From contig JBHLPG010000172.1 in NCBI GenBank assembly GCA_048939725.1, positions 1-8,015 on the forward strand: a stretch of DNA of 8,015 bases, written 5' to 3'. The position numbers and the translations under genes are program-made. The notes under the pieces are model-generated. The model saw only the letters and a program-made list of their open reading frames with translations, did not search any database and had not been told where the DNA came from. Positions 1 to 6,907 of this stretch are shown piece after piece (position 1 is the stretch's first letter; every line of letters begins with the position of its first letter). The stretch comes from Hodarchaeum sp048939725. Its GTDB lineage: Archaea > Asgardarchaeota > Heimdallarchaeia > Hodarchaeales > Hodarchaeaceae.

Positions 1-2346
1 GGCTATTTTTAAAAATTCTTCATATCTTTCTCTATATTGATTTGAATGAAGAATTGCATAAATGTAATATAAAATGTCCACTTCTATTAGTCTGTTTTCT
101 CTCTCATATTCATTTTTAATAAACTCCTTAAAGTTATCAGAGAAGTTCACTACTTTTTCATAACCAACATTTGATTTTTCATATACAAATAAAGGAAATA
201 ACGGCGCGTTGTTTCCTGGTCTGGTTGCCATAACACCTAGATCAATAATATCTTCAGTTATCAGAATGTCCCGCCATGAAGCTGGTCTGGAATTTCTAGA
301 AATGATTAAGCCTAAGTTTTTTTCAGTGATCATTTGCCGCATAACCTTCCCTCGTGGTCTTTCATGAAATCCTCTGGATGAACCAGTGAAAAAGGTATAT
401 CTTTTATCAAAAGGACGATAGAGAATGTGAACAATCCTCTCGCGAATTTTTTCCTCCAAAGTTACCCTTGACATTTCATGGTTTAATCCACATCGTTCAA
501 TATCAAGTTTAGCTTTTTGATATGTCCACTGCCGTTTATCATTCTTCAGCATGTATTTTATTTTTAGATCAGCTTCAGGAAGCTTAATAAAATCCTCTAT
601 AATTCTTTGAACTTTCATCGGATTATCCTGGACGGTAAGACCATCTTGACCTGTCATGATACCTACAGAAAATTGGGAGAAAATGTCTGGAATGGCCCAC
701 CAAGACTTGTATTCACTCCATCGCTTACTATTTAAGTGATAAAACATATACCAGGGACTATGAGAAAGGACTGGTTTCCATTTAATCGTAGAAAAATCGT
801 TTGTTTTCAAAAAATTATATTTTAATTCTCGTGATCCCCATACATCGGCCTTGAATATTTCTGTTTCTCCTTTCTTGTCTGGGTTCTTTATAAAAAACGA
901 AACACATACCCCCTGTTGGATGTCAAAGACATTTTCATCTTTGGATCCATCAGAACATTTCTCTTTTCTTCTTATATTCCCATGAAGATCAAGAATGTAG
1001 ATATCTGTAAATGTCTGGATCAGTTCATACCTCATCCCTCTAAAAGTTGGATTATCAATAAAACTGTGATTTGTTATAAATGCTAAGACACCATAACCTG
1101 TTTTTTCAATCTGCCATTGACCGAAACGTATGAATTTCACATAGTCATCATTGAGCCATTTAGGGTTCTTTTCGCCAAGTGATTGCCCATCTATCTCGAA
1201 ATAATTGACTTTTCTGGTTCTATCTTCGTTTTTTCCTCGTAAAAGATCATCAATCCACTTTAATTTATTTGATGAATGTCCAGAGTATGGAGGATTACCT
1301 AACACAATTGAAATGGGAACTTCCATTTTGATTTCATTAGCATTTCTATTTTCTTCTGATAAAAATCCAGTAACTGGAAGAAAATTACTTCTATGAGATT
1401 CTTCTAGTGTATTTGTCAAATAGACTCCTAGTTGTTGATCCTGAAGATCAAAACCAGTTTCTTTCAGTTTAATTCCGAGTTTAAGATTAGCAATAATATA
1501 TGGGATCATTAAGAGTTCAAAACCAAAAATTCTCGTTAAAAGGTTATTTTCAACATAAGAGTTCCATTTTTGAATAGAAAATTCACCTTTAGTATTTTCT
1601 TTCTCTCTATACAGAGCGTAAATTAGATCAATTATGTGATTAAGAAATGTACCAGTTCCAGTTGCTGGATCAAGAATTATAAATTTAGGGTTTTTACTTC
1701 CGTCTGATGTGATATAAGATTCATCTACAAGTCCGTCTTTACATTTAAATTCTTCTCTCAAAATCCGATCAACAGAGCGAACGATAAAAGAAACGACAGC
1801 ATCAGGAGTATAAAAAACACCACGATCAACCCTTTGGTTTGGGTCGTAAAATTTTAAGAAAATTTCATAAAAGTGGATTAAAAGATCTTTCGATCTCTTT
1901 TTTGAATTAAAATCGAAAATTACTGCTTCTATATCAACCTCCTCAAGCATTCGAATAAGCTCATCGATTCCAAGAATTTTCATATCTATTTGTGATCTTT
2001 GATATTCATTTAATTGAAAGACCTTATCCAAATAATTTTTTAAAAAGGGATTCGTTGTTCCTAACACATTTTTTAATCTGAATTCTTCTAATTGATACAT
2101 TTTTAAAATAAATAACCCATAAGATATTGTTTGAGCATAAATGTCAGCAAAGGCTTCCAATGTGAGATCAATTGGCAAAATTTTTTTCAAATTCTGGAAT
2201 ATGCTATAAATATAACCACCCTCATCTCCTACCGAAAAATAATTTTCAATGTTCCTACGAACATTGAGAGCAGCTTGAGCTAGGTTTTTAGCCACTTCAT
2301 CAGATGTCGTCATTGTTTCCTTCATTGTTGTTTCTTTTTCTCTCAT
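1..2346 (-). CDS. Type ISP-like (LlaBIII-like) N6-adenine DNA methyltransferase, 3' end cut by window edge
   Basis: This gene encodes an adenine-specific DNA methyltransferase that would transfer a methyl group from S-adenosylmethionine to N6 of adenine in a specific target. The frame is open from 2346 to base 1, giving 782 residues, and continues beyond the window. Visible parts in order are a helical coupler segment with FADIYAQTISYGLF (about residues 66-79), motif X RGVFYTP (175-181), SAM-binding motif I DPATGTGTFL (from 226), catalytic motif IV NPPY (351-354), KWLNDDYVKFIRF (396-408), and the start of the target-recognition region at GIMTGQDGL (562-570). This series is typical of type ISP enzymes, but those usually carry an N-terminal nuclease and helicase that are absent here. 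The ATG at 2346 is preferred because a TATA-like box lies about 30 bases upstream, which suits a leaderless mRNA. An in-frame ATG at 2388 and others at 2325 and 2313 are possible. Methyltransferase identity is firm; the type ISP assignment is strong; the C-terminus is unseen. Confidence 0.93.
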   Translation of the reverse strand, partial: MREKETTMKETMTTSDEVAKNLAQAALNVRRNIENYFSVGDEGGYIYSIFQNLKKILPIDLTLEAFADIYAQTISYGLFILKMYQLEEFRLKNVLGTTNPFLKNYLDKVFQLNEYQRSQIDMKILGIDELIRMLEEVDIEAVIFDFNSKKRSKDLLIHFYEIFLKFYDPNQRVDRGVFYTPDAVVSFIVRSVDRILREEFKCKDGLVDESYITSDGSKNPKFIILDPATGTGTFLNHIIDLIYALYREKENTKGEFSIQKWNSYVENNLLTRIFGFELLMIPYIIANLKLGIKLKETGFDLQDQQLGVYLTNTLEESHRSNFLPVTGFLSEENRNANEIKMEVPISIVLGNPPYSGHSSNKLKWIDDLLRGKNEDRTRKVNYFEIDGQSLGEKNPKWLNDDYVKFIRFGQWQIEKTGYGVLAFITNHSFIDNPTFRGMRYELIQTFTDIYILDLHGNIRRKEKCSDGSKDENVFDIQQGVCVSFFIKNPDKKGETEIFKADVWGSRELKYNFLKTNDFSTIKWKPVLSHSPWYMFYHLNSKRWSEYKSWWAIPDIFSQFSVGIMTGQDGLTVQDNPMKVQRIIEDFIKLPEADLKIKYMLKNDKRQWTYQKAKLDIERCGLNHEMSRVTLEEKIRERIVHILYRPFDKRYTFFTGSSRGFHERPRGKVMRQMITEKNLGLIISRNSRPASWRDILITEDIIDLGVMATRPGNNAPLFPLFVYEKSNVGYEKVVNFSDNFKEFIKNEYERENRLIEVDILYYIYAILHSNQYRERYEEFLKIA

Positions 2347-2371
2347 CTTTAAAAAAATACTTAATATGCAG

Positions 2372-2383
2372 CTTTTAAATCGA
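2372..2383 (-). promoter_or_regulatory. Archaeal TATA-like promoter for the left methyltransferase gene
   Basis: On the minus strand the sequence reads TCGATTTAAAAG. Its TTTAAAAG core is centred about 30 bases upstream of the ATG at 2346. An archaeal TATA box normally lies about 26-27 bases before the transcription start, so transcription would begin within a few bases of this ATG and the message would be leaderless or nearly so. No convincing Shine-Dalgarno sequence precedes the ATG, which agrees. The BRE element is only a partial match. Confidence 0.5.
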
Positions 2384-2473
2384 CACATTTTAGAAAGCTA
2401 CAAAAGATATCATATGCATTCAAAATATAATGAATGAGATATAAACAGTCTTACTTAATGATTGTCAAAATGC

Positions 2474-2490
2474 GTTTATAACATTATACA
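2474..2490 (+). promoter_or_regulatory. TATA-like element for the pilin-like gene
   Basis: Two overlapping candidates, GTTTATAAC (2474-2482) and ATTATACA (2483-2490), sit about 70-85 bases before the ATG at 2561. Transcription would start roughly at 2503-2515 and give a leader of about 45-60 bases. The region is AT-rich throughout, so the exact box is uncertain. Confidence 0.4.
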
Positions 2491-2546
2491 ATATTAAATT
2501 ACAATTAAGGGACTAGTTACAACAAGAGTAAAAGCGAAATCTTCAC

Positions 2547-2553
2547 TGAGGCG
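2547..2553 (+). promoter_or_regulatory. Ribosome binding site of the pilin-like gene
   Basis: TGAGGCG contains GAGG, which matches the core of the archaeal Shine-Dalgarno sequence and ends 9 bases before the ATG at 2561. It supports this start, as does the compact basic leader peptide that the start yields. With a leader and SD, this gene differs from its divergent neighbour, which looks leaderless. Confidence 0.5.
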
Positions 2554-2560
2554 TAAAAAG

Positions 2561-3412
2561 ATGAGATTAAGGCATTTATTGCGAGGAAAAGCTCGTGGCG
2601 TAACTCCTGTTATTGCTACAATCCTCTTGATTGGTCTGGTGGTGGTAGCAGGGATTGCGGTTGCTATAGTAATGTTTGGAACTATAAATTCTCCTGATCC
2701 AATGGACGTTGAGATTCTTGCGATTTCTGATTTTGAAACTACTGATTCAAATGTATTCATCGATCAATTTTCTGTTACGCTTCATAATGCAGAACGAAGT
2801 AATGTTCGTATAGAATCTGATGCATTCACGTTAAAGTACCTTAATGACACAGCAATTGAGGGATGGACAATGGATCCTGATCAAGCTTTATATCTATCCC
2901 CTAGAGAGATAGTAACAGTCAGCCTAATTTGTGATCCGATATTAGGTGATCAATTAATGCCTGGTGAAGATGCTATTTATATTGAGGTTCAGGTATTTCC
3001 TAGAGATAGTACAAGTGAACGATTAGCACAAACCTTCAGCTCTGATCTATTATCTGTTGGAGGTACAAGTGGGCCTGTATTTTTAGGATCTCAATCTTCT
3101 GGTTTTAATTTGGAAGACACTGGATTAGATATTAATTTCACAATAACAAACAATGGAAGTTTAGATCAGGATTTAGACCTTGAGCTTTATACTGATTCTC
3201 CTAACAACATAACATTCGCCATCATGAATGTTAACAGAACCACAGTATCATTTTCTTTAGCAGGATTTGATAACACAATCATAAATTGTACAGTTTTTCC
3301 AACAGCTAGGGCTAGTGTAGATGATGTGTATATAGTTTCAGCATTCCTTTGGGGGGAAGAAGGGTTAGGACTAATCCAAATTATAAGTATACCTCTTATT
3401 TACGTAGGTTGA
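2561..3412 (+). CDS. Archaeal type IV pilin/archaellin-like secreted surface protein
   Basis: This encodes a 283-residue protein with an archaeal class III signal peptide. The basic leader MRLRHLLRGKARG is followed by VTPVIATILL and a hydrophobic helix to about residue 39. A PibD/FlaK-type prepilin peptidase would cut after Gly13, and the helix would anchor or polymerise the protein outside the membrane. The rest looks like two beta-rich Ig-like halves (about 48-165 and 172-283). There are six N-X-S/T sequons, at Asn95, 192, 198, 216, 225 and 242, five of them in the second half, consistent with archaeal N-glycosylation. Cysteines at 124 and 243 are the only two. No pilus ATPase, membrane platform protein or peptidase gene lies nearby, so it may be a pilus subunit, an adhesin or a pilin-anchored surface protein. 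The N-terminal assignment is firm; the specific role is unknown. Confidence 0.85.
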   Translation: MRLRHLLRGKARGVTPVIATILLIGLVVVAGIAVAIVMFGTINSPDPMDVEILAISDFETTDSNVFIDQFSVTLHNAERSNVRIESDAFTLKYLNDTAIEGWTMDPDQALYLSPREIVTVSLICDPILGDQLMPGEDAIYIEVQVFPRDSTSERLAQTFSSDLLSVGGTSGPVFLGSQSSGFNLEDTGLDINFTITNNGSLDQDLDLELYTDSPNNITFAIMNVNRTTVSFSLAGFDNTIINCTVFPTARASVDDVYIVSAFLWGEEGLGLIQIISIPLIYVG

Positions 3413-3415
3413 TAT

Positions 3416-3443
3416 TTTATTTTATCATTCTCAATTATTTTTT
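3416..3443 (+). terminator. T-rich terminator after the pilin-like gene
   Basis: Directly after the stop codon there is a T-rich run that includes TTTTATTTTAT and ends in six Ts at 3438-3443. Archaeal RNA polymerase commonly terminates at such T tracts without a hairpin. It lies in the 50-base convergent gap before the methyltransferase that comes from the other strand. Confidence 0.4.
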
Positions 3444-3462
3444 AACCCAGGGCTGAAGTAGG

Positions 3463-5577
3463 TTATGAGGATAACTCCTCTTCAATAATTGCGTCAATTT
3501 TTGTTCTTAGGTCCTCATCTTGAGCAGAATTTATGGATCTTAATTTCCGAGATAATTTGAGTAACTTCTTCTTTGACTTAGAAGAAATAGTAAAAGGATT
3601 CAAAATAGTAGCATTCATTAATTCTGTTGGTTCCAGTTTTAAAGTATCACCGCCATAACACCTACCCACATTACGTAAGGAGTTAGCTGTGTTATTAGAA
3701 TTTAAAATTACCCAAAATAGGATTAAAATTTCTTTTGAAAGATTCTTTTCTTTTTTAGGATAGATCATCAAGAAGGTATTCAATGGCCTTACTTCCGCTT
3801 CATTCAAGATAAATCTTGGATTACCACGACTTAAATATGTGAAGATAAAATGGGGGACGTCTCTCTGTTCCATTTGAAACCAGACTTTTCGTGTTTTTAC
3901 TAAACTCCCATTTTGTACATTTTGGTTCAATCCTAGCTTAAGGTAATTCAGTAAGTGTTGGTCTTGAATGTTGTTGAATTCATTTTGGATGTTAAGTAAC
4001 CAAACTTTACGTTTTTCATCTTTTAGACGGTTGTAATCCTCCTTCGATAATAAGTACTTTTGGACATATCGAGTTTTAGTAATGGTAGGAACAACATATT
4101 TAGAATCAATTTGATTTTCTGCCAATTCATCCTCATTAAAGGTGAAAAACTTATTTTTTCCTGTTGCAATCCCTCGCATCACTTTGAAAAAGGTTGATAT
4201 TTCAGTTAATTTCTCATTTTTCCTTTCGTTGGAGAAGGCTTCAGAGCGTGTCCAATTACTAGCTGGATCAAGATCAATTTGCCTTTTATTGTGTAATTCT
4301 CCCTCTGTCCATTTGAAAACTTCATTACTTTCGATTTTGAGATAATTGAGGATTTTTTCTTTTGAAGTCCACTTTTTTACAATTAAAAGCTTAGTTACAT
4401 CTATTGGCTTTGGTTTCTTCCCTTCAACTATGAAAATACAAGCAGCTGTATCAACACCAGAGAAAATATTCATTGAATGGTGAAAAACAATAATATACGG
4501 AACTCTAAACCTATCTTTTAATATTTTTTTTAAGTATATGCTATTTTTCGATTCAAAGCTTATAGTAGGAGTAATGAAGACCATTCGTCCTTCTTTAATC
4601 AATAATTTTAACGATTTGAGAATGAAATACATGAATAAACTGGATATTCTACTAAATTTTCCAGCACCAAAAGAACTTTCAATCTCCTCTCCCACCTCAT
4701 TTTTTATTTCAGAAGATACAACATGATGGCGGGAGTAAGGAGGATTACAAATTATTGAATCAAATCCATTGGATTTCAGCTCCATATATGTGTCTAGACT
4801 TCCTGGAAAAGTTAAAGCGAGAATGTCATGAATACTCAGGTTAAAACTATTCGAATTAGAAGCAAGAAAATCACCATATGTCCATTCTATTTGATATGGA
4901 GATGCAAATAAATTCACATTCGCAATTTCGTATAGAAGTGGATGAAGTTCTATTGCTGAAATCTTCCCTTGGTAAGTGGGTGAAACTCTTTTAAGAGTGT
5001 AAAGAAAAGTTCCTGGTCCCGTACAGGGATCAAGTATATTCCTTGGCTTATTTTTTATAGCTAATTCAATCATAAGTTCCGCAATATATTCTGGGGTCCA
5101 GAATTGTCCCATCTTTCGACGAAATTTTTGATTCAACACCTCTAGATACAATGAAGACATTAATTCTGTTGATTGGTTCAGAAATAGTTGATCAAATTCA
5201 AGTAAAGAGGAAGAAATAATCAAAGTGCTATGATTTGCAATAGAATCAAGGATTGACGGAATGAATAATCGAGGATAAGTTTGTTTAAGAAGATCTGTTG
5301 TTGTTTTATAAGACGCATAGATTGTTTTACTATCTAAGAGGCCATCGCCATAAAGGGCAATAAACCTAAGGCGATTGAGGATAAGTAAGGCTGCAAGCTG
5401 TCTAAAGGTATCCAATGAGTCCAAAGGGATATCTGTTAATTCTGAAAACGAAGATAATTGTTTTTGTTGATGAGGAGTCAGTTTATCCTTAAAATTTATG
5501 GGAATTGAATTGACAATTAATTGAAGCTTTTTCTCAATCAAATTTGACAATTCTTGGGTCACCGTTGCTGGTTCCAA
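3463..5577 (-). CDS. TaqI/Eco57I-like N6-adenine DNA methyltransferase with target-recognition domain
   Basis: This encodes a 704-residue SAM-dependent DNA methyltransferase that modifies adenine in a specific sequence. Residues 1-150 are helical with no recognisable nuclease motif. The catalytic domain then shows motif X GQFWTPEYIAELM (157-169), motif I DPCTGPGTFL (from Asp183), motif II around Glu210, motif III GDF (Asp236) and catalytic motif IV NPPY (278-281). The C-terminal half is a target-recognition domain with TaqI-type signatures: VMRGIATGKNKFF (466-478) and GRCYGGDTLKLEP (638-650). It is the last of four codirectional genes, 39 bases after the DinB-like gene. The start is TTG at 5577; a GTG at 5562 is also possible. 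The first in-frame ATG is near residue 140, so a non-ATG start is required. Without a nuclease it is either a stand-alone methyltransferase or the modification half of a split system. It is clearly a different family from the methyltransferase at the left edge. Confidence 0.93.
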   Translation of the reverse strand: MEPATVTQELSNLIEKKLQLIVNSIPINFKDKLTPHQQKQLSSFSELTDIPLDSLDTFRQLAALLILNRLRFIALYGDGLLDSKTIYASYKTTTDLLKQTYPRLFIPSILDSIANHSTLIISSSLLEFDQLFLNQSTELMSSLYLEVLNQKFRRKMGQFWTPEYIAELMIELAIKNKPRNILDPCTGPGTFLYTLKRVSPTYQGKISAIELHPLLYEIANVNLFASPYQIEWTYGDFLASNSNSFNLSIHDILALTFPGSLDTYMELKSNGFDSIICNPPYSRHHVVSSEIKNEVGEEIESSFGAGKFSRISSLFMYFILKSLKLLIKEGRMVFITPTISFESKNSIYLKKILKDRFRVPYIIVFHHSMNIFSGVDTAACIFIVEGKKPKPIDVTKLLIVKKWTSKEKILNYLKIESNEVFKWTEGELHNKRQIDLDPASNWTRSEAFSNERKNEKLTEISTFFKVMRGIATGKNKFFTFNEDELAENQIDSKYVVPTITKTRYVQKYLLSKEDYNRLKDEKRKVWLLNIQNEFNNIQDQHLLNYLKLGLNQNVQNGSLVKTRKVWFQMEQRDVPHFIFTYLSRGNPRFILNEAEVRPLNTFLMIYPKKEKNLSKEILILFWVILNSNNTANSLRNVGRCYGGDTLKLEPTELMNATILNPFTISSKSKKKLLKLSRKLRSINSAQDEDLRTKIDAIIEEELSS

Positions 5578-5589
5578 CTTCTTTTGACT

Positions 5590-5600
5590 AATTATAATAG
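5590..5600 (-). promoter_or_regulatory. Possible internal TATA element before the TaqI-like methyltransferase
   Basis: On the minus strand CTATTATAAT lies in the 39-base gap between the DinB-like gene and the methyltransferase, about 18 bases before the TTG at 5577 and 33 before the GTG at 5562. It could start a separate transcript, which would fit the GTG better than the TTG. In such AT-rich DNA a chance match is quite possible. Confidence 0.25.
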
Positions 5601-5616
5601 AATTGATGTTTAATAT

Positions 5617-6093
5617 TTAAACGATGTAGGGGATTTTCACTGGTTCTATGTTTAATAAGCGATAATACACAAGTAATTGTCCCCTATGTTGGATGCTATG
5701 CTCTAACATTTCTAATAGAACCTCTAATTTGCTAGCAGATCTGTTAAAGTTATCTAGAATATCATTTAGGTCAGTTGGAGATAATAGTTTAAGATGATTC
5801 AAAGTTTTCTTAACGACAGTAGTGTATAGATTATTTATGTCTTGAGCTGATCTAAAATCAGATATATTATAAGATAGCAGCTCCCAATGATTAGTAGCTA
5901 ACCCCCGTGAGTAGAATTCAAGTGAACGAATCATGTGAAGTATTATTTCCCCTAGTGGACGTCCAGATTGAACAGGTTCACTTATAACGACTTCATCTGT
6001 TAATTGATTAAACAATAATTTGGTTTCTTCAAAATGACGCTCAATAGCAGATATTAGGAAATTATAAACCTGTTGCAAGATTATTCCTCTCAA
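5617..6093 (-). CDS. DinB-fold (DinB/YfiT-like) putative metal-dependent protein
   Basis: This encodes a small, all-helical protein of up to 158 residues with the DinB four-helix-bundle pattern. His53 (in EIILHMIRS) and the pair His132/His136 (in EHSIQHRGQL) form the three-histidine metal site of the family, and the HRGQL ending followed by a short C-terminal helix is characteristic. Family members include thiol S-transferases, maleylpyruvate isomerase-like enzymes and damage-induced proteins of unknown function; the substrate here cannot be read. The family is unrelated to DNA polymerase IV despite the name. The only in-frame ATG follows His53, so a non-ATG start is needed. TTG at 6093 is the longest choice, but TTG at 6078 is preceded by AGAGGA with a 6-base spacer and may be the true start (153 residues). 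The gene lies 18 bases after the deacetylase gene and 39 before the methyltransferase, probably in one transcript. Confidence 0.82.
   Translation of the reverse strand: MRGIILQQVYNFLISAIERHFEETKLLFNQLTDEVVISEPVQSGRPLGEIILHMIRSLEFYSRGLATNHWELLSYNISDFRSAQDINNLYTTVVKKTLNHLKLLSPTDLNDILDNFNRSASKLEVLLEMLEHSIQHRGQLLVYYRLLNIEPVKIPYIV
6086..6091 (-). promoter_or_regulatory. Shine-Dalgarno that favours the inner TTG start of the DinB-like gene
   Basis: On the minus strand AGAGGA lies just inside the longest version of the gene and ends 6 bases before the in-frame TTG at 6078. This is good spacing for ribosome binding, so translation from 6078 is at least as likely as from 6093. The outer TTG has only a weak AGGG some 5 bases upstream. 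Confidence 0.4.
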
Positions 6094-6111
6094 TTTTTCC
6101 CTATTTCATTT

Positions 6112-6891
6112 CTATCTGAATAGTTCTTCTGCTGCATCCATCATTCTGACAAATCTCGTGTTTTTCGATTTCATATGCGAAATTAGGTGATCTAAAACCT
6201 TTATACGATAAGCGTGGCCAATACAGGCAGGATGGAACGTATAATTAATAATTCGATGAGTTGGGGGTATGTCTTCCATATCAAGAAAAGCATCGAATTG
6301 GTTTTTCCAAATTTCAAATACATTTACAGGAGAATGTTGATGGCTTTCGAACATAACCCAATCATCTAGAAACCACTCTACTGGAAATTCAACCATTTTA
6401 TTTGTCAAATCGGGAAAACTAAGGAGATAAGGATGATCATCTGCCATTAAGCTTGAATCATAGATATATCCTGCCTCTGCAAGTAATCTCAAGGTATTTG
6501 ATGAAAGTTTGAAGTAAGGTGCCCGAAAACCAAGTATTTTATCTGTGAAATTTTCTAAAATTCTTGTTGTATTGTCGATAATGGCTTTCTCCTCATAGAT
6601 TGAGAGGGTATCAAAGTATTCATGTAGATAACCATGAGCTGCGATCTCATGTTGGTTATCAATGATTGATTTCGTTAGCTCAGCGTATTTTTCACCTACC
6701 CAACCGCATACAAAAAAAGTTGCTTTGATACCATGTTTATCGAGTAAAGATAAAATTCTTGGTATTCCTCTCCGAACTGCAAATAATCCTTTCGAAATTC
6801 TTCCTGGCTCTTCAAGCTGCCGAGCTTGGACACTATCAGCATCAAAATCAAACGTTAAGCATACTGTAATTTCATCACTGCTCATTTTCAC
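6112..6891 (-). CDS. NodB/PgdA-type polysaccharide deacetylase family protein, cytosolic
   Basis: This encodes a 259-residue metal-dependent carbohydrate esterase-4 fold enzyme that would hydrolyse an amide, typically removing acetyl from an amino sugar. The motif LTFDFDAD (12-19) gives Asp15 and Asp17, HGYLH (86-90) gives the two metal-binding histidines, GFRAPYF (121-127) carries the motif 3 arginine, and FHP (219-221) supplies the late histidine. The YDSSL stretch (144-148) and EFPVEWFLDDW (168-178) resemble the Helicobacter PgdA/PuuE branch, which has D-x-D instead of D-D and often acts on small or cytosolic substrates. There is no signal peptide or membrane segment, so it should act in the cytoplasm. 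The start is GTG at 6891; ATG at 6885 (Met3) is equally possible. It lies 16 bases after the arginine deiminase-like gene. The family is certain; the substrate is not. Confidence 0.9.
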   Translation of the reverse strand: MKMSSDEITVCLTFDFDADSVQARQLEEPGRISKGLFAVRRGIPRILSLLDKHGIKATFFVCGWVGEKYAELTKSIIDNQHEIAAHGYLHEYFDTLSIYEEKAIIDNTTRILENFTDKILGFRAPYFKLSSNTLRLLAEAGYIYDSSLMADDHPYLLSFPDLTNKMVEFPVEWFLDDWVMFESHQHSPVNVFEIWKNQFDAFLDMEDIPPTHRIINYTFHPACIGHAYRIKVLDHLISHMKSKNTRFVRMMDAAEELFR

Positions 6892-6907
6892 TCATCTTGT
6901 TCTATTG

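Noticed and set aside
1205..1396. Small plus-strand ORF opposite the left methyltransferase (similar ones at 2494-2760 minus, 4142-4345, 4538-4726 and 6662-6922 plus)
   Set aside because: Each is a shadow of a well-supported gene on the opposite strand and lacks recognisable motifs or an RBS.
2351..2357. Run of seven As next to the left methyltransferase start as a phase-variation tract
   Set aside because: It lies in untranslated DNA, is short, and such runs are expected in DNA this AT-rich.
3467..3480. Hairpin GAGGA-TAAC-TCCTC as terminator of the TaqI-like methyltransferase gene
   Set aside because: The stem is only 5 bp, lies inside the last codons, and no T tract follows on the minus strand.
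3463..5577. A fused type IIG restriction-modification enzyme
   Set aside because: The N-terminal 150 residues show no PD-(D/E)XK or other nuclease signature by eye, and the length fits methyltransferase plus target-recognition domain. A diverged nuclease cannot be excluded without a profile search.
5617..6093. DNA polymerase IV (also called DinB)
   Set aside because: The protein is a 158-residue helical bundle with three conserved histidines; the shared name refers to a different family.
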